This document shows positions 18,045-26,377 of a stretch of DNA of 64,000 nt, piece by piece. The first letter of the stretch is position 1. Each line of letters starts with the position of its first letter. Made by a program: the position numbers and the translations under genes. The stretch comes from CAVQYV01 sp963718295 [NCBI: uncultured Methylomirabilota bacterium] (GTDB lineage Bacteria; Methylomirabilota; Methylomirabilia; CAVQYV01). Under the pieces are notes generated by a model. The model did not search any database. It saw only the letters and a program-made list of their open reading frames with translations, and had not been told where the DNA came from. The stretch spans positions 124,001 to 188,000 of the forward strand of contig CAVQYV010000004.1 of NCBI GenBank assembly GCA_963718295.1, written 5' to 3'.

Positions 18045-18087
18045 CTTGCGTAGCCTTCACTCTCCCTCGGCGGACCCCAGACAGGCT

Positions 18088-18465
18088 TCAGGCCTTCACC
18101 TTCACCTTATTCTGATAATCCTCGATTGCCTTATGAAGGGCGTCGGCAGCCAAATTGGAGCAATGCATCTTATTTGGGGGGAGGCCGTCCAAGGCCTCTG
18201 CCACGGCCTGATTGGAAATGGTCAGGGCCTCCTCCAAGGTCTTGCCCTTGACCATTTCCGTGACCATGCTACTGGTGGCGATGGCCGCCCCGCAGCCAAA
18301 GGTCTTGAACTTCACATCCGCGATCTTCCCATCTTCTACCTTGATGAAAAGCTTCATCACATCGCCGCAGACGGGATTTCCCACCAACCCCACCCCATCG
18401 GCATTGTCAATCTCTCCCACATTGCGGGGGCTGGTGAAGTGATCCATGACTTTTTCCGTATACAT
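18088..18465 (-). CDS. iscU: Fe-S cluster scaffold, IscU/NifU N-terminal type
   Basis: A 125-residue single-domain scaffold. The three cluster-ligand cysteines are visible in GNPVCGDVM (Cys33), FKTFGCGAAIATSS (Cys58) and NKMHCSNLA (Cys102), with Asp35 next to the first, as in IscU. It receives sulfur from the cysteine desulfurase encoded 18 bases upstream and builds 2Fe-2S clusters. It lacks the middle ferredoxin-like and C-terminal Nfu domains of full NifU. The LPPNK motif expected for chaperone contact is present (GLPPNKMHC), although no hscA/hscB genes are nearby. The pair is often annotated nifS/nifU in anaerobes. Confidence 0.93.
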   Translation of the reverse strand: MYTEKVMDHFTSPRNVGEIDNADGVGLVGNPVCGDVMKLFIKVEDGKIADVKFKTFGCGAAIATSSMVTEMVKGKTLEEALTISNQAVAEALDGLPPNKMHCSNLAADALHKAIEDYQNKVKVKA

Positions 18466-18483
18466 TGCCTTTCCTCGTTTTCC

Positions 18484-19644
18484 TCAAGGTTTGGTCATAG
18501 GGGACATGGCCCTCAGTCCTTCCACGATCCTGGGCAACACCTCCAAGACATAGTCAATCTGCTCCTTGGTGGTGCCTCTGCCGAGGGAAAACCTCAGGGA
18601 GCCGTGACAGACCTCGTGAGGAATTCCCATGGCCAGGAGCACGTGGGAGGGCTCCAGCGAGCCAGAAGTGCAGGCCGATCCGCTGGAGACTGCAACGCCC
18701 TCCATATCGAGACGGAGAATCAAGGACTCTCCCTCCACGAATTCAAAGCTCATGTTCAGAGTTCCCGGCAGCCGGTTCTCCGGATCGCCATTCAGCTGCA
18801 CATGGGGGATCTTCTCCGTCAGCCCATTTTGGAGCTGATCCCGCAAAGACGCCAGACGCCTGGCCTCCTGCTGCATGTCGGCATGAAGCAGCTCCGCGGC
18901 CCGGGCAAATCCCACGGCCCCGGCTACATTTTCCGTGCCCGGCCTACGTTTTCTCTCCTGGCTGCCACCGTGGAGAAGAGGCACGATCTTGGTCCCCTTT
19001 CGGATGTAGAGGGCTCCGACCCCCTTGGGCCCGTAGATCTTGTGGGCAGAAAGGGAAAGGAGGTCGACCCGATCCTCTTCCACGTTCAGCGGGATCTTAC
19101 AAAAGGATTGAATGGCATCCGTGTGGAAGTAGACTTTCCTCTCCCTGGCGATTTGGCCAAACTCCTTCAAAGGGGAAATGGTTCCCGTCTCGTTGTTGGC
19201 ATGCATCAAGGTAATGAGGATCGTATCGGGCCGGATGGCCTTTCTGAGATCCTCCGGGTCTATCCTTCCCCGCCCATCTACTGGAAGAAAAGTGATCTCA
19301 AATCCTTGCTTATGGAGCCATTCGCACACATGGAGAACGGCGTGGTGTTCGACTGCGCCGGAAATGATATGTTTGCCCTTCTCCTGGTTGGCCCAAGCGA
19401 CTCCTTTGACGGCGAAGTTGTCCGCTTCAGTGCCACCTCCGGTAAAGACGATGGAATCCTTGTCCGCACCCAAGAGGGAAGCAATCTTCGTTCGAGATTC
19501 ATCCAGGGCTCTTTTTGCCTTTCTTCCCCATTGATGTATACTGGAGGCGTTGCCAAATTCCTCCTGCAAGTAGGGCATCATTTCGTCCAGGACTCGGCGA
19601 TCCATCGGAGTGGTGGCGTTGTGATCGAGGTATACTTTCATCAT
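18484..19644 (-). CDS. iscS: cysteine desulfurase, IscS/NifS type
   Basis: 386 residues from the first of two adjacent ATGs (MMKVYLDHNATTPMD), which GGGGAG precedes by 7 bases; the frame stays open 29 codons further upstream but without family sequence. The PLP enzyme releases sulfur from cysteine as a persulfide. Visible are the HNATTP start, AVEHHAVLH (His101), the PLP Lys202 in SAHKIYGPKG and the catalytic Cys325 in SSGSACTSGSLEPSHVL. The long loop with Cys is that of class I enzymes. It leads the set desulfurase, scaffold, MnmA, an obvious sulfur-relay group. Confidence 0.95.
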   Translation of the reverse strand: MMKVYLDHNATTPMDRRVLDEMMPYLQEEFGNASSIHQWGRKAKRALDESRTKIASLLGADKDSIVFTGGGTEADNFAVKGVAWANQEKGKHIISGAVEHHAVLHVCEWLHKQGFEITFLPVDGRGRIDPEDLRKAIRPDTILITLMHANNETGTISPLKEFGQIARERKVYFHTDAIQSFCKIPLNVEEDRVDLLSLSAHKIYGPKGVGALYIRKGTKIVPLLHGGSQERKRRPGTENVAGAVGFARAAELLHADMQQEARRLASLRDQLQNGLTEKIPHVQLNGDPENRLPGTLNMSFEFVEGESLILRLDMEGVAVSSGSACTSGSLEPSHVLLAMGIPHEVCHGSLRFSLGRGTTKEQIDYVLEVLPRIVEGLRAMSPMTKP

Positions 19645-19789
19645 CTCAATTCTCCCCTCGCTCCCGCAGAAAGGAAGGTGACCGGATCGTGCCCCGCAAA
19701 GATGCGCCTTGTGGGAGGGGTCAAGGGGCACAACATAAATGAAACCTCTATTTCATTCCCGGGAAGCCCCGCCCTGTCGGCGTAGAGCT

Positions 19790-20212
19790 TCACTCTCCCC
19801 CTGCAGGAGCCTGCAGGGCTAAGTTGGTGCCGGTCTCGGCAGATGGGGGTGAGCTCATCTCGCAGGTCCCGTTCAATTTCGCCCCTTCCATCAGGATGAG
19901 GCTGGGAGTACGGATGTGTCCTTCCACCCTGCCTGTGGGCAGGATTTCAATTCTCTCCTGAGCCGAGATATGACCGCGGACCTTCCCGCTATTGACCATT
20001 CTTCCCACGTCGATCTCCGCATTGACTACACCCGTCTCCCCGACGATGAGAAGATCCTTACTGATGATTTCCCCCTCCAGCTTTCCATCGATGCGGACTG
20101 CACCCTCAAAGCTCAGGATCCCCTTGAACTCCGTTCCCTCGCCCAGGAAGGCCTTTATATCTCCAAAGCTCGGCTCTTTCTTTTCCTTCTTCAACAAATT
20201 GAACTCCCGCAT
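19790..20212 (-). CDS. bactofilin
   Basis: About 140 residues from MREFNLLKKEKK; a further ATG eight codons upstream (20234-20236) is also possible, and neither has a clear ribosome site. The centre is the bactofilin right-handed beta-helix with short periodic hydrophobic repeats: GEGTEFKGILSFEGAVRIDG, KLEGEIISKDLLIVGETG, VVNAEIDVGRMVNSGKVRG and RIEILPTGRVEGHI. Basic N-terminal and low-complexity C-terminal tails flank it. Bactofilins polymerise without nucleotide and often help localise envelope enzymes. It is upstream of the desulfurase on the same strand with a 145-base gap, so it may or may not share the transcript. Confidence 0.88.
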   Translation of the reverse strand: MREFNLLKKEKKEPSFGDIKAFLGEGTEFKGILSFEGAVRIDGKLEGEIISKDLLIVGETGVVNAEIDVGRMVNSGKVRGHISAQERIEILPTGRVEGHIRTPSLILMEGAKLNGTCEMSSPPSAETGTNLALQAPAGGE

Positions 20213-20236
20213 TTTTGAATGTAAGATCTCTAACAT

Positions 20237-20554
20237 AGGAAATTGAAGGATGTCAACCCCTTTTGCCGTCCAGCGATCATGGTCACAGTTTCCGGAGAAG
20301 GGTTCCCTCCCTTGACTCCTCTAAAGGAATGATGATTATTTTCCTTCCAGGATTCGACCTCTCGCTCGAAGGGGGATCGGGGGGGGGGAGGGAATGGGTG
20401 GCGAGTGGCCGCAGGCCTTGTTTTTCCTTGACTTTCTTCCTTTGCCATTGATAAGTTGCCTTTCATCGACCCCAGGGTTGGGTTGCGAAAGGAAACGGGA
20501 GGGATGGATCTTCCGTGAGCTACAGTCGACTAACAGATCAGGAGGGATGGGGAG
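20237..20554. other. divergent intergenic region
   Basis: About 320 bases between the leftward bactofilin and the rightward SAF-domain gene, so it must hold promoters for both. Rightward, TTGACT near 20429 with TAAGTT 18 bases on is a weak candidate. Leftward, a TTGACA lies just before the bactofilin start without a good -10. A G-rich run near 20379-20391 is notable. Nothing else is supported. Confidence 0.3.
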
Positions 20555-21877
20555 ATGTTGACCCGGCGTCTGAAGGAATTGGAAGAGGAAGGGATTCCCA
20601 TTCGAGTGGGAATCGTCGGTGCCGGCAGGATGGGGACGGGTGTAGCCTGTCAGATTTCGAAGATGAGAGGCATGCAGGTTCCCGTCATCGCTGACATCAA
20701 GGTGGAAAATGCCACGGCCGCCTTTCGGTTGAACGGCTTCAAAGCCAAAGACATCGTGAAGACCGATGACCCGGAGAGGGCACTGCTGGCTATTTTCGAG
20801 GGCAAAGTAGTTGCCACTGCCGAAAAGGGGATCATTTCCAAGGTTCCCGTGGATGCCATCGTGGAGGCCACCGGAGTGCCCGAAGTAGGCGCCATGGTGG
20901 CTCTGGAAGCGATTCAGAGCAAGAAACATGTTGTCATGTTGAACGTCGAAACGGACGTCGTTATCGGACCCTTACTGAAACGTATGGCCGATGCCAGCGA
21001 CGTAGTCTACACCTTGACCATCGGCGATGAGCCGGGGGCCATCGCGGAGTTGTATGATTTCGTCGTATCCTTGGGAATGGAGGTGATCTGTGCCGGGAAG
21101 AGCCCCTTCAAACCCATTAGACGGGAGGAGACCCCCAAGACCCTGGGGAGGGAGGCGAACCGCCTCGGCCTGAACCCGAAGATGCTCTGTTCCTTTCGCG
21201 ATGGCTCCAAAACGGACATCGAAATGGCGGCGGTGGCTAACGGGACCGGCCTGGTGCCGGATGTTCCAGGAATGCACGGCCCCCAGGCAACCCTGGCCGA
21301 GTTGCCCAAGGTTTTCAGCCTGAAGAGCCAGGGAGGGGTTCTGAATCGACCGGGGGTGGTCGACTTCGCCACCTCCTTCCTGACCCGGGACGGGGAGACG
21401 GATCGGACGAAGAGCGTTGCCCCTGGGGTCTTCGTGGTCTTCAGCACCGATCATGCCCAGATTCGGAAAGACCTGGAATGGCTGCTCATGGGATCGGGCC
21501 CCAACTACTGTCTCTATCGCCCCTACCATCTGGTGGGAATCGAGACTCCCATTTCCATTGCCAAAGCAGCCATCTATGGAGAAGCCACGCTGGCCCCTCA
21601 AGGGGGATTGGTGGCAGAGGTGGCCACGGTGGCCAAGAGAGACCTGAAGGCGGGAGAAACCCTGGATGGCATTGGCGGCTTCACCGTCCACGGCATGATC
21701 CATCGGGCAGAGGTGGCCCGAAAAGAGAACCTCCTTCCCCTGGGCCTGACCGAGGGTGCGCGGGTTAAGAGAGCCATTCCCAAAGGCCAATTGATCCGCT
21801 ATGATCAGGTGGAGCTGGATGAGCGTTCCATCCTCCTCCAACTGAGGAGGATCCAGGATGCCCTCTTCGGGGGATAG
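20555..21877 (+). CDS. SAF-domain NAD(P)-dependent dehydrogenase-like protein
   Basis: The 440-residue protein has an N-terminal Rossmann fold (RVGIVGAGRMGTGVACQIS, residues about 17-36) like homoserine dehydrogenase and dihydrodipicolinate reductase, then EATGVPEVGA and HVVMLNVETDV. The last 90 residues form a SAF-type domain (YGEATLAPQGGLVAEV, LKAGETLDGIGGFTVHG, PLGLTEGARVKRAIPKGQLI). Proteins with this pairing are usually labelled homoserine dehydrogenase-like or SAF-domain oxidoreductases, and in a few cases act on sugar acids or branched substrates. No neighbour reveals the substrate. The start ATG at 20555 has GGAGGGATGGGGAG ahead of it. Dehydrogenase fold: sure; reaction: unknown. Confidence 0.75.
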   Translation: MLTRRLKELEEEGIPIRVGIVGAGRMGTGVACQISKMRGMQVPVIADIKVENATAAFRLNGFKAKDIVKTDDPERALLAIFEGKVVATAEKGIISKVPVDAIVEATGVPEVGAMVALEAIQSKKHVVMLNVETDVVIGPLLKRMADASDVVYTLTIGDEPGAIAELYDFVVSLGMEVICAGKSPFKPIRREETPKTLGREANRLGLNPKMLCSFRDGSKTDIEMAAVANGTGLVPDVPGMHGPQATLAELPKVFSLKSQGGVLNRPGVVDFATSFLTRDGETDRTKSVAPGVFVVFSTDHAQIRKDLEWLLMGSGPNYCLYRPYHLVGIETPISIAKAAIYGEATLAPQGGLVAEVATVAKRDLKAGETLDGIGGFTVHGMIHRAEVARKENLLPLGLTEGARVKRAIPKGQLIRYDQVELDERSILLQLRRIQDALFGG

Positions 21878-22090
21878 ATTTCCCCTTTGTCTCCCGCGGC
21901 TTTCCTCTTTCAGGGTGAGGATGTGTCCACCCCTCCCGAGGATTTTGGGGACGGCCTTTGAGAATCCATGGGCTTCAGAAAGGGAAAAGGAATGGAAGAA
22001 GTCGATTTTGGGGATGGAGGCGAAATCCGAGATGAAGGTGGCCTTGGTCCTTTGATCTGATGGGGCCGTCAATTTGGATGAGGTAAGGAG

Positions 22091-23032
22091 ATGTTATCTA
22101 ATATTCTCGAGACAATCGGACGCACTCCCATCGTGAGAATCAATCGGATGAACCCCAATCCTGCGGTGACTCTGGCGGTCAAACTCGAAGGAGGCAATCC
22201 GGGTGGGTCGGTCAAAGACCGCATTGCCCTCGCCATGATCGAGGGGGCAGAGAGGCGGGGAGAGCTCACGAAGGAGAAAATCATATTGGAGCCCACCAGC
22301 GGCAATACCGGGATTGGGTTGGCCATGGTGGGCGCGGTTAGAGGTTATCGGGTGCTGGTGATCTTGGCAGAGAATATGAGCATCGAGAGGCGCCGCATTC
22401 TCCGGGCCTATGGTGCGGATTTCATCCTGACACCCGCGGAGAAGGGGACGGATGGTGCGATCGAGAGGGCTCATGCGCTCTACCAGGCGAACCCGGACCG
22501 CTATTACTTCCCCAACCAATTTGCCAACCCTGATAATATCTGTGCCCATTATGACAATACGGCGACCGAGCTCTGGGAGGACACCGGAGGTAAGGTGGAT
22601 ATCTTCGTGGCAGGAATCGGCACGACCGGTACCCTCATGGGCGTATCCAGGAAACTCAGGGAGCTGAACCCGGAAATCAAGATTGTGGGTGTCGAGCCCC
22701 TCCCCCAACACAAGATTCAGGGTCTGAAGAACCTGAGCGAGTCGAGGGTGCCGGAGATCTTCGATCCTGCCCAGTTGGACGAGATCTTTCGGATCGAAGA
22801 TGATCTGGCCTTTGACACCGCCATCCGCTTGGCACGGGAAGAGGGCATCTTTGCCGGGATCAGTTCCGGAGCCGTTATGGCCGGGGCATTGGACGTTTGC
22901 CGGCGGGCCCCTCAGGGACTTGCAGTTGCGCTCCTTCCCGACCGGGGTGAGAAATATCTCTCTTCTGAGCAATTCTGCCAGTATTGTGAACGGCCTTGTC
23001 CCTTCTTCCCGGACAAAGACAAGGATAAATAG
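22091..23032 (+). CDS. cysM: cysteine synthase family PLP enzyme (CysK/CysM)
   Basis: A 313-residue fold-type II PLP enzyme making cysteine from O-acetylserine (or O-phosphoserine) and sulfide or thiosulfate. PLP Lys42 lies in GGSVKDRIA; EPTSGNTGIGLAM binds the substrate carboxylate; GTTGTLMG holds the PLP phosphate; GISSGA precedes the C-terminal helix. The order and length fit CysM/CysK equally; CysM is favoured by the RILRAYGADFILTP form but not firmly. The tail is odd: it ends with FCQYCERPCPFFPDKDKDK, a Cys-rich extension absent from standard CysK. TAAGGAG precedes the ATG by 3 bases. The desulfurase genes 2 kb away are on the other strand. Confidence 0.88.
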   Translation: MLSNILETIGRTPIVRINRMNPNPAVTLAVKLEGGNPGGSVKDRIALAMIEGAERRGELTKEKIILEPTSGNTGIGLAMVGAVRGYRVLVILAENMSIERRRILRAYGADFILTPAEKGTDGAIERAHALYQANPDRYYFPNQFANPDNICAHYDNTATELWEDTGGKVDIFVAGIGTTGTLMGVSRKLRELNPEIKIVGVEPLPQHKIQGLKNLSESRVPEIFDPAQLDEIFRIEDDLAFDTAIRLAREEGIFAGISSGAVMAGALDVCRRAPQGLAVALLPDRGEKYLSSEQFCQYCERPCPFFPDKDKDK

Positions 23033-23088
23033 GGGGGCACGATCTTTCCTGGGGCGGGGAGCCGCCACGGCCCTGACAGGGGAGGTGG

Positions 23089-23622
23089 GTGGAGGCGTTG
23101 GAAGAAGTTTCGCCGGAGATGTTCGAGATTATAGACGAAGAGGGCATGGTGATCGGCCTTGCCTCCCGACAGGCCTGCCATGGCAACCCCTCGCTCCTCC
23201 ACCGGGTGGTTCATGTGCTGGTGGCCAATGAGGCGGAGGATCTCTTGCTCCAGAAACGATCTGCCCACAAGGACATCCAGCCGGATAAGTGGGATAGCTC
23301 GGTGGGTGGGCATCTCCATCCGGGCGAAGATTGGAAGCGGGCGGCAGAGAGGGAGATGCGAGAGGAGCTGGGAATCGAGGGAGAGAACCTGGTCCCCCTT
23401 TATATCTACCCATGGCGGACTACCAGGGAGTCCGAGCTCGTCCGAACCTACCTCTGTCGAAATAATGGTCCATTTCATCCCAACGAGAAGGAGATCACCG
23501 AAATCCGATTTTGGACATTAGAGGCCATCCGCCGGCATCTCGGGGATGGCACCTTCACCCCCAACTTCGAGGAGGAATTTGCGCGCTATCTTCAATGGAA
23601 AGGATGGAGGATCCATGCATAG
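23089..23622 (+). CDS. NUDIX hydrolase
   Basis: 177 residues from a GTG with GGGGAGG just upstream; the ATG at 23119 (MFEIIDEEG) is an alternative. The NUDIX box is seen as GGHLHPGEDWKRAAEREMRE with ELG following, giving the REUxEE metal site. The first 60 residues (EIIDEEGMVIGLASRQACH, LLHRVVHVLV) match the YfcD/isopentenyl-diphosphate isomerase-like NUDIX group. The substrate, some nucleoside diphosphate derivative, cannot be read from sequence. The stop overlaps the start of the next gene by 8 bases, so the two are probably co-translated. Confidence 0.88.
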   Translation: MEALEEVSPEMFEIIDEEGMVIGLASRQACHGNPSLLHRVVHVLVANEAEDLLLQKRSAHKDIQPDKWDSSVGGHLHPGEDWKRAAEREMREELGIEGENLVPLYIYPWRTTRESELVRTYLCRNNGPFHPNEKEITEIRFWTLEAIRRHLGDGTFTPNFEEEFARYLQWKGWRIHA

Positions 23623-24592
23623 GGTGCTCGTTACTTCCCGTCTTTTTGGACGCACAACCCCGGAGGCCTATGATCTGTTGAAGCAGGAGGGCCTCGATGT
23701 CAGGGTAGCCCAGGACCATGCAGGGGATTGGGGCGAGGAGGAAATCGTCGCTGCCTTGGAGGGCTCTCAGGGAATGATCCTGGGTGCGGATGAGCCCATG
23801 ACAAAAAAGGTTCTCTATTCCTTGCCCCAGCTTAAAGTGCTATCGCGGCATGGAGTGGGCTTCGATAATATCGACGTGAAAGCCGCAACCGAACGGGGGA
23901 TCGTGGTGGCGATCACCGCCGGGGCCAACGACAATTCGGTGGCCGATCTCACCATGGGTCTGATCATCTGCGTGGCCCGACGAATTCCCTCCTTTGACAG
24001 TTTCATCCGTCGGGGTGAGTTCTGGAAACGCAAACCCGGAAACGACGTTTATGGAAAGACGCTGGGTCTCATCGGGATGGGGAGGATCGGCAAGTCCTTG
24101 GCGAGACGGGCGTCCGGGTTCGACCTGAAGATCATTGCCTATGATGTGATCACAGATGAGGAATTTGCAGCGCGTTATCGGATCGAATATCTCCCCCTGG
24201 AGGAGGTACTCTCACGGTCCGATTTCATCAGCATTCATCTTCCCTCCTCCGCCCAGACCGCCAAATTCATCGGGGAGAGGGAATTGAGGATGATGAAAGG
24301 CTCGGCCTATCTGATCAATACGGCCCGAGGGAGTGTTGTGGACGAGGCGGCGCTGATTCGAGCATTAAAGGAAGGATGGATTGCGGGTGCGGGCCTGGAT
24401 GTATTCGAAAAGGAGCCACCCGACAAGGATCATCCCCTCTTTTCCCTGGAGAATGTAGTGCTCACGCCCCACATCGGCGGGGCGAGCCTGGCAGCCATGC
24501 GAGCCATGAGCCTGGATTCGGCCATGAATGCGGCTCGGGTTCTGCGGGGAGAGCCGCCCACTGCCATGGCGAACCCCGAGGTCTGGAAGTGA
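23615..24592 (+). CDS. D-2-hydroxyacid dehydrogenase, SerA-like
   Basis: The 325-residue protein is a D-isomer-specific 2-hydroxyacid dehydrogenase. Seen are the NAD-binding GLIGMGRIGKSLARR, the catalytic Arg in NTARGSVVDEAAL, Glu in DVFEKEPPD and His in LTPHIGGAS. ADLTMGLIICVARRIP and RHGVGFDNIDVKAATERG resemble 3-phosphoglycerate dehydrogenase, but the ACT regulatory tail is missing, so glycerate, phosphoglycerate or another acid are all possible. The ATG at 23615 gives MHRVLVTSRLFG, a normal family start; upstream in-frame sequence is NUDIX coding region. The next gene starts within its stop codon. Confidence 0.88.
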   Translation: MHRVLVTSRLFGRTTPEAYDLLKQEGLDVRVAQDHAGDWGEEEIVAALEGSQGMILGADEPMTKKVLYSLPQLKVLSRHGVGFDNIDVKAATERGIVVAITAGANDNSVADLTMGLIICVARRIPSFDSFIRRGEFWKRKPGNDVYGKTLGLIGMGRIGKSLARRASGFDLKIIAYDVITDEEFAARYRIEYLPLEEVLSRSDFISIHLPSSAQTAKFIGERELRMMKGSAYLINTARGSVVDEAALIRALKEGWIAGAGLDVFEKEPPDKDHPLFSLENVVLTPHIGGASLAAMRAMSLDSAMNAARVLRGEPPTAMANPEVWK

Positions 24593-25260
24593 GGGTCTTT
24601 CCCCGGGGCAAATGGCTGTTTCTTATTTTCCTGGTGCTGATCCTGGGCATTCTCTATGGGCAACATCCCAGGATTCTTCGAGGCCTGGGTCATTTCCTGG
24701 TAAAAGAAGATCCTCCCCATAGGGCGGATCTTATTATATGCCTCTCCGGTTCCCTGGTAGATCGCACCTTGGCGGCAGCGGACCTCTATCGGGCAGGCTG
24801 GGCCGATCGGATCTTTATTTTCCGGGGACAGAGTCCAGATGGCTACGAGCGGCTGGCGGAAAGGGGAATTCAACTTCCCGAGACCCGCGAGTTGGCTTAT
24901 CAGATCCTCATCCGCTCCGGCATCCCAAAATCCTCAGTCCTGAGCGATAAGCGCGAATCTAGTAGCACCTATGATGAGGCCTGCCTGATGCGGGACTTCC
25001 TGAGAACCCATCACCTCTCCAGCCTCATCTTGGTTACCTCGAAGTATCATTCCAAGAGGGCCTACCTGACTTTCCGTTCCGTCCTGACGGATTCTCAGTT
25101 CCAGATCTGGAACTGCCCCAGTCCCTATGATGGTTTCAATCCCGAGACCTGGTGGAAACAAGAGAAGTGGACGAAGGCAGTGCTCTCGGAATATCAGAAA
25201 GGCCTGGCTTCTCTCATCCAAGGAAGGATCCGGCCCTCTGTGTTGTTGAAGGGAGGCTAA
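24589..25260 (+). CDS. YdcF/SanA-like DUF218 membrane-anchored protein
   Basis: 223 residues from a GTG that overlaps the upstream TGA (GTGA). A single N-terminal membrane helix (WLFLIFLVLILGILYG) is followed by a DUF218 domain: DLIICLSGSLVDRTLAAADLY, IFIFRGQSP, SSSTYDEACLMRDFL and LILVTSKYHSKRAYLTF. Members such as ElyC and SanA act at the envelope in peptidoglycan or undecaprenyl-phosphate metabolism; no enzymatic reaction is firmly assigned. The helix points the domain to the periplasm. It is the third gene of the NUDIX / dehydrogenase / DUF218 set and ends before a small hairpin. Confidence 0.82.
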   Translation: MRVFPRGKWLFLIFLVLILGILYGQHPRILRGLGHFLVKEDPPHRADLIICLSGSLVDRTLAAADLYRAGWADRIFIFRGQSPDGYERLAERGIQLPETRELAYQILIRSGIPKSSVLSDKRESSSTYDEACLMRDFLRTHHLSSLILVTSKYHSKRAYLTFRSVLTDSQFQIWNCPSPYDGFNPETWWKQEKWTKAVLSEYQKGLASLIQGRIRPSVLLKGG

Positions 25261-25263
25261 GCG

Positions 25264-25283
25264 CGCCCTTCCATAATAGGGCG
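25264..25283. terminator. hairpin between convergent genes
   Basis: CGCCCT, an 8-base loop, then AGGGCG form a 6-base-pair stem just after the DUF218 stop and 60 bases past the convergent pfkA stop. Only a short T-containing tail follows, so its role as a terminator is weakly supported. Confidence 0.35.
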
Positions 25284-25342
25284 TACATTTGAGAGGACGA
25301 TGCCATGAAGGATTAGGAAGCGGAATCAGAATGGGTCATCGC

Positions 25343-26377
25343 TCAACCGAAGAAGACCCTGGCAATCTCATAGATTTCCATGTCCAAGGCCTTGATGCCG
25401 GAGGTTGCCTCCACCAGATCCACGGCCTCGATGCGGTTCCCCCGCAGGCTAACCATCTTTGCAAATTCCCCCCTCACAACGAGATCTACCGCAGCGATTC
25501 CGAAGCGAGTGGCGAGCACCCGATCGAAGGGAGTAGGTGAGCCCCCTCGCTGGACATGCCCGAGAATCGTCACCCGAACTTCCATGCCGGTTCTCTTCTC
25601 GATCTCCTGGCCCACCACATTCGCGATGCCCCCCAAGCGTACATGGCCGAATGGGTCCACTTGATTGCTGCAGGTGACCAGATCGTCACATTCAGCAGGT
25701 TTGGCCCCCTCAGCCACAACCACCACGCTGAAGTCCTTGCCCCGCGCCTGTCGCTTGCGGAGCAGACGGCACACCTCCTCGATGCTAAAGGGAACCTCGG
25801 GAACCAGGATGCAGTCAGCTCCCGCAGCGATGCCCGCTATGGTGGCAATCCACCCGGTATGTCGACCCATCACCTCCACTACCATGACGCGATGATGGGA
25901 TTCCGCAGTAGAGTGAAGACGATCGATGGCCTCGGTGGCTATCGTCACTGCTGTATCAAACCCAAAGGTATAATCGGTGCTGGGCAGATCATTATCGATC
26001 GTCTTGGGAACTCCGACCAGGCGGACCCCCATCTGGGAGAATTTGTGTGCGACCCCGAGTGTGTCCTCCCCTCCTACCACGATCAGAGCTTCGATCCGAA
26101 AGCGCTTCAGATTATCTAAAACCCTTCGGGGGCCATCCGAATTGTCCAGGGGGTTGACGCGCGAAGTCCTCAGGATCGTTCCTCCCTTCGGCAGAATCCC
26201 GGATACCGAGTCCAAGGTGAGTTCCTCAATCTCCCCCGTGAGTAACCCATGCCAACCGCTCCTGACGCCCGCCACGCTCAAGCCATGCTGGGCGATTGCC
26301 CTTCTCACCACCGCTCGGATGGCCGCATTCAAGCCGGGGCAGTCTCCTCCGCCCGTCAAAATCCCTATACGTTTCAT
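25343..26377 (-). CDS. pfkA: 6-phosphofructokinase, PPi-type active site
   Basis: A 344-residue phosphofructokinase converting fructose 6-phosphate to fructose 1,6-bisphosphate. Fold motifs: GILTGGGDCPGLNAAIR, PKTIDNDL (catalytic Asp), MGRHTGWIA and VVVVAEGAKPA. At the donor-discriminating positions it reads GGEDT (Asp105, equivalent to Gly104 of E. coli) and VPKTIDND (Lys125, equivalent to Gly124). Asp plus Lys at these positions is the signature of pyrophosphate-dependent enzymes, so PPi is the likely donor and the reaction may be reversible. This is a family-based inference. It is transcribed leftward alone, from the long gap to its right. Confidence 0.88.
   Translation of the reverse strand: MKRIGILTGGGDCPGLNAAIRAVVRRAIAQHGLSVAGVRSGWHGLLTGEIEELTLDSVSGILPKGGTILRTSRVNPLDNSDGPRRVLDNLKRFRIEALIVVGGEDTLGVAHKFSQMGVRLVGVPKTIDNDLPSTDYTFGFDTAVTIATEAIDRLHSTAESHHRVMVVEVMGRHTGWIATIAGIAAGADCILVPEVPFSIEEVCRLLRKRQARGKDFSVVVVAEGAKPAECDDLVTCSNQVDPFGHVRLGGIANVVGQEIEKRTGMEVRVTILGHVQRGGSPTPFDRVLATRFGIAAVDLVVRGEFAKMVSLRGNRIEAVDLVEATSGIKALDMEIYEIARVFFG

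Noticed and set aside
17959-19785. 608-codon plus-strand frame opposite iscU and iscS
   Set aside because: Fully antisense to two well-conserved genes, with no domain resemblance; a shadow of GC-rich coding DNA.
20972-22072. 366-codon minus-strand frame opposite the SAF dehydrogenase
   Set aside because: Overlaps a gene with a clear Rossmann fold; no family match or ribosome site.
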